A model generated the notes under the pieces. It did no database searches. It saw nothing but the letters and a program-made list of their open reading frames with translations, and was not told the DNA's origin. Source: Bubalus kerabau (taxonomy: Eukaryota > Chordata > Mammalia > Artiodactyla > Bovidae). From it: a stretch of 64,000 bases of DNA. The position numbers were made by a program, and so were the translations under genes. Location of the stretch: the NCBI RefSeq assembly GCF_029407905.1, contig NC_073628.1, positions 15,095,501 through 15,159,500 on the forward strand, given 5' to 3'. This document shows positions 10,496 to 21,270 of the stretch, piece after piece. How positions within the stretch are numbered: position 1 is the first letter of the stretch; every line of letters starts with the position of its first letter.

Positions 10496-11040
10496 GCAAA
10501 CATATATCCTCTCCCTCCTAGACCTCCCTCCCTGCTTCGTCCCACCCCTCTAGGTCATCACAGAGTACTGAGCTGAGCTCCCTGTGCTATACAGCAGCTT
10601 CCCACTGGCTATCTGGTTTACACGTGGTGGTGCATATATGTCAGTCCTAGTCTACCAGCTCATCCCACCCTCCCCTTCTGCCCTGTGTTCATGTGTCTGT
10701 TCCCTACCTCTGCATCTCTATTCCTGCCCTGCAAATAGGTTCATCTCTACTGTTTTCCTAGATTCCACATATACATGTTAATATATGATACTTGTTTTTC
10801 TCTTTCTGACTTATCTCCTCTGTATAACAGTCTCTAGGTCCTTCCACAATTCTGCAGATGGCCCAGTTTTATTCCTTGTAATGGCTGAGTAATGTTGCAT
10901 TGTATATGTACCACATCTTTATCCATTCCTCTGTCGATGGACATTTAGGTTGCTTCTATGTCCTGGCTATTGTAAACAGTGCTGTAGTGAACACTGGTGC
11001 ACATGTCTGTGAATTATGGTTTTCTCAGGGTATATGCCTG

Positions 11041-11580
11041 TGTATATGAGCATGGTAGTGAGATTGGGCTTGGAATTTAAAGCCCTGTCACACTATTCAA
11101 CTCTATGCAGGTATCATTTAGGATACATTTTTAAATAGTGCAAGAGCAGAATGGAAACAATGTATGAAAGAAAGTGAAAGTGAAGTCGCTCAGTCGTCCG
11201 ACTCTTTGCGACCCCATGGACTGTAGCCTACCAGGCTCCTCCCTCCATGGGATTCTCCAGGCAACAGTACTGGAGTGGGTTGCCATTTCCTTCTCCAGGG
11301 CATCTTCCTGACCCAGGGATCGAACCCGGGTCTCCTGAATTCCAGGCAGATGCTTTAACCTCTGAGCCACCAGGGAAGCCCCGAAACAATGTATAGTGAG
11401 AGTAGATTTCATACATTGGCTGCATGACCTTGGAGCCAGACACTCAAGATTCTCATCGGTGAACCGACTAACAGTAAGCCCCACCTGGTAGGGTTGTTTG
11501 GGAGATTATGGGGAGTTCTGCACAAAATATACTTGCCCAGGTGCCTGGCACAGAGTGAGAGCTTGTAACTGGGAGAAGTT
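11041..11580 (-). mobile_element. MIR SINE, split by a Bov-tA
   Basis: The outer parts join to a reverse-strand MIR: gctgcatgaccttggagcc, gattctcatcggtgaacc, ctggtagggttgtttgggag and gtgcctggcacagagtgag. The left limit is uncertain. Confidence 0.65.
11166..11382 (-). mobile_element. Bov-tA SINE with 12-bp TSD
   Basis: Full-length minus-strand Bov-tA from gaaagtgaagtcgctcag at its 3' end to the tRNA head tgagccaccagggaagcccc. Exact TSD gaaacaatgtat at 11154-11165 and 11383-11394. Confidence 0.96.
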
Positions 11581-12946
11581 ACTGTGATTACCATTGATAA
11601 CAAGATATCAGGGAGGCACTTGGAGACTTTTCAGCTACAAAATGACATTTTTGCCATTGACAAACATTGCTTGGCACTTAGCAGAGTGGAGGAATTGAAT
11701 GAGAACAAAAGTGGAGGCAGAGGAAAGAACTGGGAGGCTCTCACCAATGTCTCAGCGACAGTCTGAAGCCCCGAGTCAGAGCAGAGCAGAAGTGAGGCTG
11801 GAGCCACAGAAGCATGCTTTCTGCACAGCCTTTGGCCTGTGTCTCCTGCTCTGCAAACCTGCGTCCCCGCAGAGAGTCCACCAGAAACTGTCAGGAACCT
11901 GTGCTGAAAAGCTCACTCCAGGACGGGCGCCAAAGCAATTCAGCGTTTAACAATGCACTGAAATCGCAGGGCTGCGGGGAGGAGAGGAAGAATGCCGCAA
12001 CCTTCCCTTGGGGACACAGAAGGCCCTAACAGGCATCTGCAATCCCCCGGAAACTCCTGCCATCCAATGTCCAAATGAGAAGCTTCGATGAGAATGAAAG
12101 CCCGTGCAGTGCACACGTGGTCACAGACAGACGTGTATGTTTCTGAGGTGGGTGCCAAACTCAGAGACCCGGGGCTAGCTGAGGAATGTCTTCCAGACCC
12201 GGAGATCCAGAGCTCCCAGCCGCTGGAGCACAGGAGGGGAGAGGGGTGTGGAGCCACAGAGGAGGGCCTGGGCTTGACGGCCTTTCTCTAGATCCTGGGC
12301 TCAGGAGTTCATTCCAGATTGGAAACACATGCGCGACGAGGCGAGGCAGGAACCAGAAATCAACAACACATAAAAATATTTCCTTCCAAGACACTTTTCC
12401 CTCCTCGATCTTGCCCCTCCTCCCCAGACTTCACTTCCCTTCTTTATTGGCCATGGGGCTTGCTGGGGAGGTACGGGCTCTCAGGCCCCATAAATAATAA
12501 TATGAGGAGAGGCTTTACATACAGTTCGTGTCTCCATTCCTGAGTCATTCAGAATGCACCTGAAGCTGTAACAGCCAAGGGAGAGATTTCCAATGGCACA
12601 TGAAGCCTGCTCTAAGAAATGTGTAAAAAGGGCTACTCCTTGTTACTCCAGTGTTTGGTTCGGCTTTTTCCCATTAGTGTTGAGTGACGGTGGCGCCGCC
12701 TCCACACCTGTAAGTCAGAAGTTGGAGGGAAACTCACCTCCAAAAGCAGGTTCTGAGCAAAAGTGTCTTGTGAGCAAGGACCTTCTACACAGGACCCTCA
12801 GGTGGTGCCCAGGCAGATATGAGCATCCTTACTCCCCAAAAGGTTGCATGGCAATGGTTTGCTGCTGTGTACATACATGGACTTTTCTAGGGAGAAAGCC
12901 CACAGACTGTTGTCAAATTCTATAGGAACCATCACTCAAAATGCTT
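11581..12946. other. Low-copy stretch, GC-richer centre
   Basis: About 1.4 kb without recognised repeats. The block at 11930-12480 is GC-richer with a few CpGs but short of a CpG island; the open frames in it (up to 110 codons) overlap one another in different frames and match no family I know. An AT-rich motif ataaataataatatgagg lies near 12490. Confidence 0.55.
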
Positions 12947-12962
12947 AGAAATGACTGACTTA

Positions 12963-13434
12963 CAGAATGGCTGCGATCCAAAAGTCTACAAGCAATAAAT
13001 GCTGGAGAGGGTGTGGAGAAAAGGGAACCCTCTTACACTGTTGGTGGGAATGCAAACTAGTACAGCCACTATGGAGAACAGTGTGGAGATTCCTTAAAAA
13101 CCTGGAAATAGAACTGCCTTATGATCCAGCAATCCCACTGCTGGGCATACACACTGAGGAAACCAGAAGGGAAAGAGACACGTGTACCCCAATGTTCATC
13201 GCAGCACTGTTTATAATAGCCAGGACATGGAAGCAACCTAGATGTCCATCAGCAGATGAATGGATAAGAAAGCCGTGGTACATATACACAATGGAGTATT
13301 ACTCAGCCATTAAAAAGAATACATTTGAATCAGTTCTAATGAAGTGGATGAAACTGGAGCCTATTATACAGAGTGAAGTAAGCCAGAAAGAAAAACACCA
13401 ATACAGTATACTAATGCATATATATGGAATTTAG
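12963..13434 (+). pseudogene. L1 ORF2 C-terminal fragment
   Basis: Open from the truncation point to the natural ORF2 stop, about 155 residues. It holds the L1 C-terminal cysteine motif (CWRGCGEKGTLLHCWWEC, spacing C-x3-C-x7-H-x4-C) followed by the conserved DPAIPLLGI and YTMEYYSAIKK blocks. Endonuclease and RT domains are missing, so it is not a working gene. The open frame reflects youth, not selection. Confidence 0.95.
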
Positions 13435-13786
13435 AAAGATGGTAACAATAACCCTGTGTACGAGACAGCAAAAGAGACACTGATGCATAGAACAGTCTTA
13501 TGGACTCTGTGAGAGAGGGAGAGGGTGGGAAGATTTGGGAGAATGGCATTGAAACATGTAAAATAGCATGTATGAAACGAGTTGCCAGTCCAGGTTCGAT
13601 GCACGATACTGGATGCTTGGGGCTGGCGCACTGGGACGACCCAGAGGGATGGTGTGGGGAGGGAGGAGGGAGGAGGGTTCAGGATGGGGAACACATGTAT
13701 ACCTGTGGCGGATTCATTTTGATATTTGGCAAAACTAATACAATTATGTAAAGTTTAAAAATAAAATAAAATTAAAAAAAAAAAAA
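12963..13786 (+). mobile_element. Young L1, 5'-truncated, 16-bp TSD
   Basis: A textbook target-primed insertion of bovine-type L1: truncated 5' end inside ORF2, 3' UTR with a G-rich segment (gggagggaggagggaggagg), and an A-rich tail. Exact TSD agaaatgactgactta at 12947-12962 and 13787-13802; the nick context CTT/AGAA fits L1 endonuclease preference. Confidence 0.98.
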
Positions 13787-13924
13787 AGAAATGACTGACT
13801 TAGTTGTTACCTAGTCTGGTGACCTCAATCTTATCTGAAGTTTGAATCCTTTCCTTAAAGTTTCATTAATTCAATAACCCAATGTATGCTTGAACTCCTC
13901 CAATGATGAAAACCTGAGCCAAGA

Positions 13925-14195
13925 GCCTAATAATTGAGAACAAGGGCTTTGGAGTGCCAGCTCCAAAGCCTGTGTTCAGAGTCTGATGTGTCCTTTTCTT
14001 ACTGTGTGACTTTGGGTCAGTAATTCAGCGTGGTTCACCTTCATTTTTATCATCTATATATGTGTATGGATCATAACATATCTCAGGTATTTTTGAAATT
14101 AAATGAAATCATGTATGCAAAATCTGTAGGCAGCACATGGGAACATAGTATGTGGATAAGAACTGTCATTGCTCTTACTATCATCCTCATCTTTT
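13925..14195 (-). mobile_element. MIR SINE remnant
   Basis: Reverse-strand MIR: aagggctttggagtgccagc, ttactgtgtgactttgggtc and tcatttttatcatctatata in the expected order (MIR gtgtgaccttgggcaagtc, tcctcatctgtaaaatg). Confidence 0.6.
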
Positions 14196-14213
14196 TTAAA
14201 AATGTGGTTTTGT

Positions 14214-14515
14214 TTTGTACTATTTGCAGGTACTTTTTAATTGAAGTACAGTTGATTTACAATGTGCTAATTTCTGCTGTACAGCAAAGCAATTCAGTTA
14301 TAAATGTATATACATGCTTAGTCGCTCAGTCGTGTTCAACTCCTTGTGACCCCATGGACTGTAACCCGCCAGGCTCCTCTAGCCATGGGATTCTCCAGGA
14401 AAGAATACTGGAGTGGGTTGATGTACATTCTTTTTTTATATTCTTCCCCATTATGGTTGATCACAGGATACTGAATATAGTTCTCTGTGCTATACCATAG
14501 GACCTTATAGTTTAT
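14214..14515 (-). mobile_element. L1 3' end remnant, split by a SINE
   Basis: Reverse-strand L1 3' text: ttttaattgaagtacagttg, atttacaatgtgctaatttc, then after the SINE atattcttccccattatggt and gaatatagttctctgtgcta. Old; no frame. Confidence 0.8.
14311..14423 (-). mobile_element. Bov-A SINE fragment
   Basis: One Bov-A unit on the minus strand (cttagtcgctcagtcgtgtt to gaatactggagtgggttg). The tRNA head is missing. It sits in the L1 at a tatacat site; TSD not clean. Confidence 0.88.
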
Positions 14516-14602
14516 CCATTATATATATATTATATAATTATATTATATAACATATTATAATTATATATAGTTATAATAAATATTATGATATGTATAATAG
14601 AA
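14516..14602. repeat. AT-rich low-complexity block
   Basis: Imperfect TA/TATAAT repeats between the L1 remnant and the next SINE; likely a decayed microsatellite. Confidence 0.85.
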
Positions 14603-14603
14603 A

Positions 14604-14815
14604 GAAAGAAAGAGAAGGCCCTCAGTCACGTCCGACTCTTTGCGGCCCCATGGACTGTAACCTACCAGGCTCCTCCATCCAAGGGATTATCCAGGCAAGA
14701 GTACTGGAGTGGGTTGCCATTTTCTTCTCCAGGGGATCTTACTGACCCACAGATCGAACCCAGATCTCCTGCATATCAGGCAAACACTTTAACATCTGAG
14801 CCACCAGGGAATCCT
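14604..14815 (-). mobile_element. Bov-tA SINE
   Basis: Full-length minus-strand copy with a (GAAA) run at its 3' end and the tRNA-like head ctgagccaccagggaatcc at the right. Moderately diverged; TSD unclear because of AT-rich flanks on both sides. Confidence 0.93.
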
Positions 14816-15227
14816 ATATATAATAATATATCTAATTGCATCTGATGATCCCAAGCTATCACCCTCATCTTTATCATCATTGCTGTTAATATAGAAACAA
14901 TTCACTACCATTTGGAAAGAAATGGTAATCCTGTTTTTCTTCCTTAATAAAATTCTTCTTCCTTATGTTGAACTGAAATCTGCTTCCCTGCAGCTTCTGG
15001 TCATTGGTGTTCCTGGACACTTGGTCAAACACGGCAAGAGTTGGAAATTGAATGCAGGCTGTCCCATTGTTCAAAGTAGCAACCCAGGAAAACGTACCTT
15101 CTGTAATAAGGCATCATAGTAAGAATCACTCAATAAGAAAGGAAATTAAAGTGAGAGAGTTTTAGACTCAAGATAAAGTAGGTCTTTTTGTTTCATGAAG
15201 ACATTTTGACAATAAAGGATATGCAGA
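14816..15227. other. Low-copy stretch, nothing recognised
   Basis: No repeat or coding signal recognised, apart from a short AT-rich start. Confidence 0.5.
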
Positions 15228-16115
15228 TTACATCATGCATAATGCCAGGCTGAATGAAGCACAAGCTCGAATCAAGATTGTCGGGAGAAATATCAATAAC
15301 CTCAGATATGCAGATAATAGCACTCTAATGGCAGAAAGCAAAGAAGAATTAAAGAGCCTCTTAATTAGAGTGAAAGAGGAGAGTGAAAAAGCTGGCTTAA
15401 AACTCAACATTCAAAGAAAACTAAGATCATGGCATCCAATTCCATCACTTTGTGGCAAATAGAAGGGGGAAAAGTGGAAGCAGTGACAGATTTTCTTTTC
15501 TTGGGCTTCAAAGTCACTGTGGACAGTGACTGAGGTATGAAATTAAAAGAAACTTGCTCCTTGGAAGGAAAGCTATGATAATGCTGGAGCTGGACTCCGG
15601 GCATTAGGCATTACTGACATGATAAATCTAAACAGCATATTAAAAAGAAGAGACATCACTTTGCCAACAAAGGTCTGTATAGTCAGAGCTATGGTTTTCC
15701 CAGTAGTCATGTATGAATGTGAGAGAAGGACATAAAGAAGGCTGAACGTTGAGGAACTGATGCTTTCAAATTGTGATGCTAGAGAAGACTCCTGAAAGTC
15801 CTTAGACTGCAAAGAGGTCAAACCAGTCAACCCTAAAGGAAATCAACCCTGAATATTTATTAGAAGAACTGATGCAGAAGCAGAAGCTCCAATATTTTGG
15901 CCACCTGATGCGAAGAACCAACTCACTGGAAAAGACCCTGATGCTGGGAAAGATTGAAGGCAGGAGGAGAAGGAGGCAAAAGAGGATAAGATGGTTACTG
16001 ATTCAATGGACATGAATCTGAGCAAATTCCAGGAGATAGTGAAGGACAGGGAAGCCTGGCATGCTGCAGTCCATGGAATCACAAAGAGTTGCATATGACT
16101 TAGCAACTGAACAAC
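15228..16115 (+). mobile_element. BovB LINE 3' part
   Basis: Plus-strand BovB from the RT core to a CAA-type tail (gaacaacaaaaacaaataa). It belongs to the class with ctgaatattta in the body. The reading frame is broken. No TSD recognised. Confidence 0.93.
15235..16100 (+). pseudogene. BovB RT C-terminal half, broken, YADD changed
   Basis: The catalytic box reads RYADNSTLM, so the second aspartate is now asparagine. Further on come KSLLIRVKEESEKAGLKLN, several frameshifts around 15420-15600, and the KKAER region where the conserved Arg codon has become TGA (15750-15752). No product is possible. Confidence 0.9.
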
Positions 16116-17221
16116 AAAAACAAATAACTCTAAGTGGGCAGTTTTAAAACTTCAATATCACTGAGCAAATCCAGTGTCTGGTTATACTTTCCTTTTACCC
16201 AAGAGATTCTGCAAGCTCTTCCTATGACTACTCAATGACCACCAGCACTGGCATTCACAGTGTCTCTTACAAATTCTTCTAACCCCTTATCTCCCATTGT
16301 TAGGATAAACGAAGCCACTCAAGCGAAGTCAGCATGTTACTCACTACAGCTGACAGTCCCCCAAGAGCAGCGCGAATTGCTGATCCTGATACTCCTACTT
16401 CTCTCATCTCCAGACTGATAATGGCTGTCTTGCTCTCCTCTGAGTTTTCAGCACTTACCACGGTTTCTGGCTCCTGTTAGGAATTTAAAAGATATTTGCT
16501 AAGTGAATGAAAAATGAATGAATGAATGAATAAACGTATCAGCAGTAGTAGCTTGCACAAAGCAAATCGTGTTCCTTTTTTAGTCCATTATGTCATATCA
16601 ATTAGAGTTATAAAAAATTTTGTTTTTGTAACTTTCATATTTAAAGTGCAGTTGAGGACAGATTTTATATTTTCTCACTCCTGAAATCATTTCTTTTTAT
16701 CAGATAAACCCACATATCTTTAAATAATTCCTTATATTGTATGCTTTTATATTCTTTCCACCATCCTTACTCTTCCATTGCAAACACTGAAGACTGATCA
16801 CTCATAGGCCCTAGTGATGTCAGAGTCCTTAGCCGGGAACCTTGCCCCCTCTACAGTGTTTGTCCACTGCTCTCCTTGGCTCTACAAGGGTCCTGAGTTG
16901 AAGGCTTCATTACGACCCCTCAGAAGCTGGAGGTTGAAAGGAGAAGATAATATTGAAGGGACAAGTTAAACCACTCAGCTCAGTTCTTCCTGCCTTTCAA
17001 GGATCTTTAAGGTTAGGTACATGGGCTGGATAGTAGCAGAAGTGAACCTTGTGTTTGTCACCAAACTGTGTGACTCAGAAGACCGTGTTCTCTAAGACTG
17101 TGTTCTCTAATCATGGTGATTATCTAAGACAGTAAAGTCCACTGCCTCATCAGCTGCTGCCCTCATTCAGGCCAGGTAGTTGGCAAAGCCCTAGAAACCA
17201 ATCAGTTAAAAACATCTTCCT
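16116..17221. other. Low-copy stretch with an L2-like end
   Basis: At about 16440-16535 the text (ttagcacttaccacggtttc-like, then atttgctaagtgaatga and a (GAAT)n run) resembles the plus-strand 3' end of L2. The rest shows nothing recognised. Confidence 0.45.
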
Positions 17222-17393
17222 AGGGACTTCCTGCTGTCCAGTGGTTAAGACTTTACCTTCCAATGCAAGGGTGCAGGTTCGATCCCTGCTCGGGGATCTA
17301 AGATCCCACATTCCTCTTGGCCAAAAACAAACAAAACATAAAAACACAGAAGCAATATTGTAACAAATTCAATGAAGATTAAAAAAAAAATCC
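17222..17393 (+). mobile_element. CHR SINE, long-tailed form
   Basis: Head gggacttcctgctgtccagt, box-B-like gcaggttcgatccctgctcg, then the extended CHR 3' part with gaagcaatattgtaacaaat and a poly(A). Confidence 0.92.
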
Positions 17394-17399
17394 TTGAAA

Positions 17400-18060
17400 T
17401 AAATCCTCCTATTAGTACCAATATTGTGTTGGGGAACAGATTGGGACCAAAATGCCTCTGCCCTCAACAGGCTAATAAGGAAAAAATACCGAGTCAATCT
17501 GAAAACCATCTAGTGACACAAATAGACAACTGGCAGAAGAAATTTGCACCAACAGAAATCTATTTAAAAGTGCAGCCTCAATGGCAAGCAAAAACGTTAA
17601 AATGAAAACTTCAGTGAGATGCCATTTATTTAAATAATTAAAATCTGTCAAGATTGAAAAGAGAGGCATCCCAGAGCTGGTGAGCATGCAGAGTCAGCAT
17701 CCGCACACCACCGGTGGAAGGAAAGCAGGTCAGGAGAGCCTGTGCGGGGCGCAGTTTGGCAGTTGGTTGCAGAAACTTTAATAAGCACACCCTGGGATGC
17801 GGCACTCCCACGTGTAGACATAATACCTTTAGGAAATTATCATAGACATACACAGAGATATATGGGCAAAAATATTCCTTTCAGCATAATTCATAATAAA
17901 AAGTAGCAAACTGAAATATTAACATTAGGAAATTTATTAAACTGCAATTTATCCATTTGATTGAATGCTATGCCTAAAATACTTCAGTGTCATAAATGAA
18001 TTTTAACCACGAATATGTTTGTAGTTTATTAAGAAGTGCAAAAATGAAAGAAAAAGCATT
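17400..18060 (+). mobile_element. Old L1 remnant
   Basis: Diverged L1 ORF2 end and 3' UTR: actggcagaagaaatttgca, cagtgagatgccatt, then further on agcataattcataataaaaa and aatttatccatttgattgaa in the usual order. All frames closed. Confidence 0.6.
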
Positions 18061-18480
18061 CACGGCAGACTGCTTGACAATACACAGCCCATCCAAGCTG
18101 GTTAACTTGTAGCTTATTTTAGATCTTACCTCATTCGTCTTGATCTCCTGAGTAGTCAGTCTATCTTAGGCCCTCAAGGCTCTATATGCTTCTCCTTCAT
18201 CTTCTCCAACTGTATAAAGAGTTGGACTTTGTGTGTGTGACTCTTTGATTAATGATGTCTGACTCTCCAACTAGACTATAGCTGAATGTGGGTAGGGTTA
18301 GATTTAGCTTTGGGTTTAAACCAGGTATATCCCTGGTTTAGGCTTAAAGAGATCAATCTCCTGCCTCTGTGGAGCATGAACTGGCTAGAAGAGGTCTGGA
18401 AACAGCAGGATCTGTCATCTGGACAGAAGAAATGAGTTATGACTGCAAGAATGAACTGGAAAGACTTGTTCAAGAACCAC
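18061..18480. other. Low-copy stretch with a small inverted repeat
   Basis: Nothing recognised except a perfect 9-base inverted repeat, taaaccagg (18317-18325) and cctggttta (18332-18340), with a 6-base loop. Confidence 0.5.
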
Positions 18481-18990
18481 TGAACTACTGAGGGAGGGGA
18501 GGGGGAAACAGTGAGAATTGATAACTGAGTAGGAGGGAGAAAGAGTCAAAGATAACATCAGATTTCTGTCTTGAGTGAATAATGGTTGTGTCACCAAATA
18601 AGACAGGAAACTGAAGGTATAGTTCAGAAGAGGAAGAAGAGATGCACTTTGAACACATTGAATTGGAAGCTTAGAAGAGAAGCCTGGGCTGGAAATTTAG
18701 ACTTGAGAGTCATCCATGCATAAGTGATGATAAAAAGCTTGTGGGTGGATAAAATCACCCAGGGAGACCATCAACCTGAGAAGAAAAGCTGATCAAGCAC
18801 AAGGACCCTGCTACAGGGTTGGCAGAAGAAAAAGGAGCTCTGGGAAAGAAAGAGAAGGTATGTTCAGATGCATGGAGCAAAAGTCAAGGGAAGAGGGATT
18901 TTGAAAAGGAAAGAGCGTGGGGTGAGCAGATGCAGCAGAGATCCAGTAAATTAGTACTGAGAGAGGCCTGAAAAGAGCTGTAAATTAGAA
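18481..18990 (+). mobile_element. Ancient L2-type remnant
   Basis: Text such as gcctgggctggaaatttag, gagagtcatccatgcataag, aaatcacccagggaga and gcagcagagatccagtaaat follows a widespread old mammalian repeat that I take to be L2-like; family name uncertain. A second copy lies at about 44.0-44.7 kb. BovB splits it on the right, and flanking text near 20030-20110 may be its continuation. Confidence 0.4.
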
Positions 18991-18995
18991 GGTGA

Positions 18996-19905
18996 GTTCA
19001 GTTCAGTTCAGTTCAGTCACTCAGTCGTGTCCGACTCTTTGCAACCCCATGAATCGCAGCATGCCAGGCCTCTCTGTCCATCACCAACTCCCGGAGTTCA
19101 CGCAGACTCATGTCCATCAAGTCGGTGATGCCATCCAGCCATCTCATCCTCTGTCATCCCCTTCTCCTCCTGCCCCCAATCCCTCCCAGCATCAGAGTCT
19201 TTTCCAATGAGTCAACTCTTCACATGACATGGCCAAAGTACTGGAGTTTCAGCTTTCGCATCATTCCTTCCAAAGAAATCCCAGGGCTGATCTCCTTCAG
19301 AATGGACTGGTTGGATCTCCTTGCAGCCCAATGGACTCTCAAGAGTCTTCTCCAACACCACAGTTCAAAAGCATCAATTCTTCAGCGCTCAGCTTTTTTC
19401 ACAGTCCAACTCTCACATCCATACACGACCACAGGAAAAACCATAGCCTTGACTAGACAAACCTTTGTTGGCAAAGTAATGTCTCTGCTTTTGAATATGC
19501 TATCTAGGTTTGTCATGACTTTTCTTCCAAGGAGTAAGCGTCTTTTAATTTCATGGCTGCAGTCACCATCTGCAGTGATTTTGGAGCCCAGAAAAATAAA
19601 GTCTGATACTGTTTCCACTGTTTCCCCATCTATTTCCCATGAAGTGGTGGGACCGGATGCCATGATCTTCGTTTTCTGAACATTGAGTTTTAAGCCAACT
19701 TTTTCACTCTCCTCTTTCACCTTCATCAAGAGGCTTTTGAGTTCCTCTTCACTTTCTGCCATAAGGGTGGTGTCATCTGCATATCTGAGGTTATTGATAT
19801 TTCTCCCGGCAATCTTGATTCCAGCTTGTGCTTCTTCTAGCCCAGCATTTCTCATGATGTACTCTGCATATAAGTTAAATAAGCAGGGTGACAATATACA
19901 GCCTT
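18996..19905 (-). mobile_element. BovB LINE, 5'-truncated, low divergence
   Basis: Minus-strand BovB from the RT core to a (TTCAG)n tail at the left. It shares several body variants with the plus-strand copy at 21.3-23.3 kb, including the run attgggctgcaagga. At the right the BovB text stops abruptly after gcctt and continues into a 56-base segment also found 0.7 kb away. Confidence 0.96.
19382..19905 (-). pseudogene. BovB RT C-terminal half, YADD intact
   Basis: An uninterrupted minus-strand frame carries QGCILSPCLFNLYAEYIM, RYADDTTLMAESEEELK and GSKITADGDCSHEIKRRL up to SWTVKKAER, then TGA (19384-19382) at the Arg codon usually CGA. The RT N-terminus and endonuclease are absent. The frame runs on upstream into non-BovB flanking DNA (to 19975), which makes the ORF look longer than the element. 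Confidence 0.95.
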
Positions 19906-19961
19906 GTGCCAAAGATGGGTCATGTCTTTCCTGCAACATGCTAGAGCTATTCGAGACCATG
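19906..19961. repeat. 56-base segment, copy A
   Basis: Directly abuts the BovB 5' junction. It matches 20590-20645 in the same orientation at 52 of 56 positions (gtgccaaagatgggt at the start, ctagagctattcgagacc near the end). Not part of BovB and not recognised as a family. Confidence 0.93.
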
Positions 19962-20356
19962 CCAAGCCAATGCATGGATGGTGCAGAATGAGCTCGTGAA
20001 CATAGATGACTTCCCCCAAGCCAGTGAAAAGAGTTGCTGCGAAGACAGAGTGAAGAAGGGGTAGAGATTTGAAGTCAAGATCTGGGGGCACTGAGAATAA
20101 AAGAGAGAGAAAAAACAGAGAACAAAGTCTCAAAGGAGTAAGGAGAGAGGAGGCAAGGACACAGCCCAGGGCTTAGCCTGCACCAAAGAAGGCAGGCCTC
20201 ATCTCCTTGCCCTACATGGATTTATTATTGTGATCTAAGGTTAATTTGTATTGCAATTCCTTATACGCATTGCAATTGCCAATATCTGCCAGGAATGATG
20301 CTAAGTGGGAAGGTGCAGAAGGGTGGCTGAGAGCTCCTTACAGCTTCCTGTAAATG
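19962..20356. other. Low-copy stretch
   Basis: Possibly the right continuation of the L2-type remnant interrupted by BovB; otherwise nothing recognised. Confidence 0.4.
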
Positions 20357-20364
20357 AGAAGTGA

Positions 20365-20557
20365 AGGGAACTTCCGTGGTGGTCCAGTGGTTAAGACTTC
20401 GAGTTCCAATGCAGGGGGTGCAGGTTCCATCCCCGGTTGGGGAGTTAAGATCCCACGTGCCTCGTGCCCTCAAAAGCAAAACATAAAATGGAAGAAATAT
20501 TTTAACAAATTAAATAAAGACTTTTAAAATGGCCCACTTCAAAAAATTTTAAAAAAA
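20365..20557 (+). mobile_element. CHR SINE, long-tailed form
   Basis: Head gggaacttccgtggtggtcc, ggttaagacttcgagttcc, then the extended 3' part with gaagaaatattttaacaaat and poly(A). Short TSD agaagtga at 20357-20364 and 20558-20565. Confidence 0.9.
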
Positions 20558-20589
20558 AGAAGTGAGAGACCAAGCACAGGGGCGAGCCA

Positions 20590-20645
20590 GTGCCAAAGAT
20601 GGGTTGTGTCTTTCCTGGGACATGCTAGAGCTATTCGAGACCATG
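20590..20645. repeat. 56-base segment, copy B
   Basis: Second copy of the segment at 19906-19961, four mismatches, same orientation. Flanking bases on either side differ from copy A. Confidence 0.93.
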
Positions 20646-21254
20646 ATAGAGATCTGGGGCAGTAAACATTCCAGCAGTAACCTGGTGCTGGAGAAAGACA
20701 ATGAACAGCATGATAACTGGGGATTCCTGTTCAGACACTGACTTTGTTTGCCTCATGTAGTCATTTCCCTTCATTATTTGCTGGCATTATACTTTTTTTT
20801 TTTTTTTTTGGAGTCTCTTAATTTAAAGGTGTGCTAACACAAAAAGGTTGAAAAAGCACTGTTGTCCTTCAAGGCTGAAAAAAGGGCAAGGAAGACAGGT
20901 ATAGGCACAGGTGAGTTTATAGAAAGTTGAGGACCTTTTCTAAACTCTGTTGGAGAGAGCTCAATAATTCTGCCCCTTGACGAATCTAATGCTCCCATAT
21001 AAATCTCCTACATCGAAAGGTCATGATAACCTTTGATAATGAGAATAAAGATAGGGACCTTGTAACCATTCATGCAAGAACCCTCATTATCACTGTTCAA
21101 TCCAAATAATGACTTAGCTGGCTGAAACACACATTTTACTTCTAATTCCTAGTATGCATATATTCTATACAAAACAGCTCATTTCTTAAAGTTTATTATT
21201 TCAACAGATATTTCTCAAGTACTTCCTGTTTTCCAGCATTTTCCCTTAGTTGGG
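20646..21254. other. Low-copy stretch with a poly(T) run
   Basis: A T-run of about 18 at 20792-20809. Nothing else recognised. Confidence 0.5.
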
Positions 21255-21270
21255 GGTTAATGGTGGCTAG

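Larger units (their letters stand above)
9898..11040 (-). mobile_element. Artiodactyl L1 3' end, split by two SINEs
   Basis: Minus-strand L1 3' region: attggggtatagttgcttta at the left, then after the SINEs taggtcatcacagagtactg, ctgcaaataggttcatctc, tggctgagtaatgttgcatt and atggacatttaggttgcttc, reaching into the ORF2 C-terminal coding region. No frame is open. It is the host of the double SINE insertion. Confidence 0.92.

Noticed and set aside
12963..13434. Functional 155-residue zinc-knuckle protein
   Set aside because: It is the C-terminus of L1 ORF2 left open by a recent truncated insertion.
14030..14500. 156-codon plus-strand open frame
   Set aside because: It passes through a MIR, an L1 remnant and a Bov-A SINE in turn, so it is a patchwork of repeats.
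19906..19975. Extra residues upstream of the BovB RT fragment as a novel fusion domain
   Set aside because: They are the reading-through of flanking non-BovB DNA beyond the truncated 5' end, with no start context or domain.
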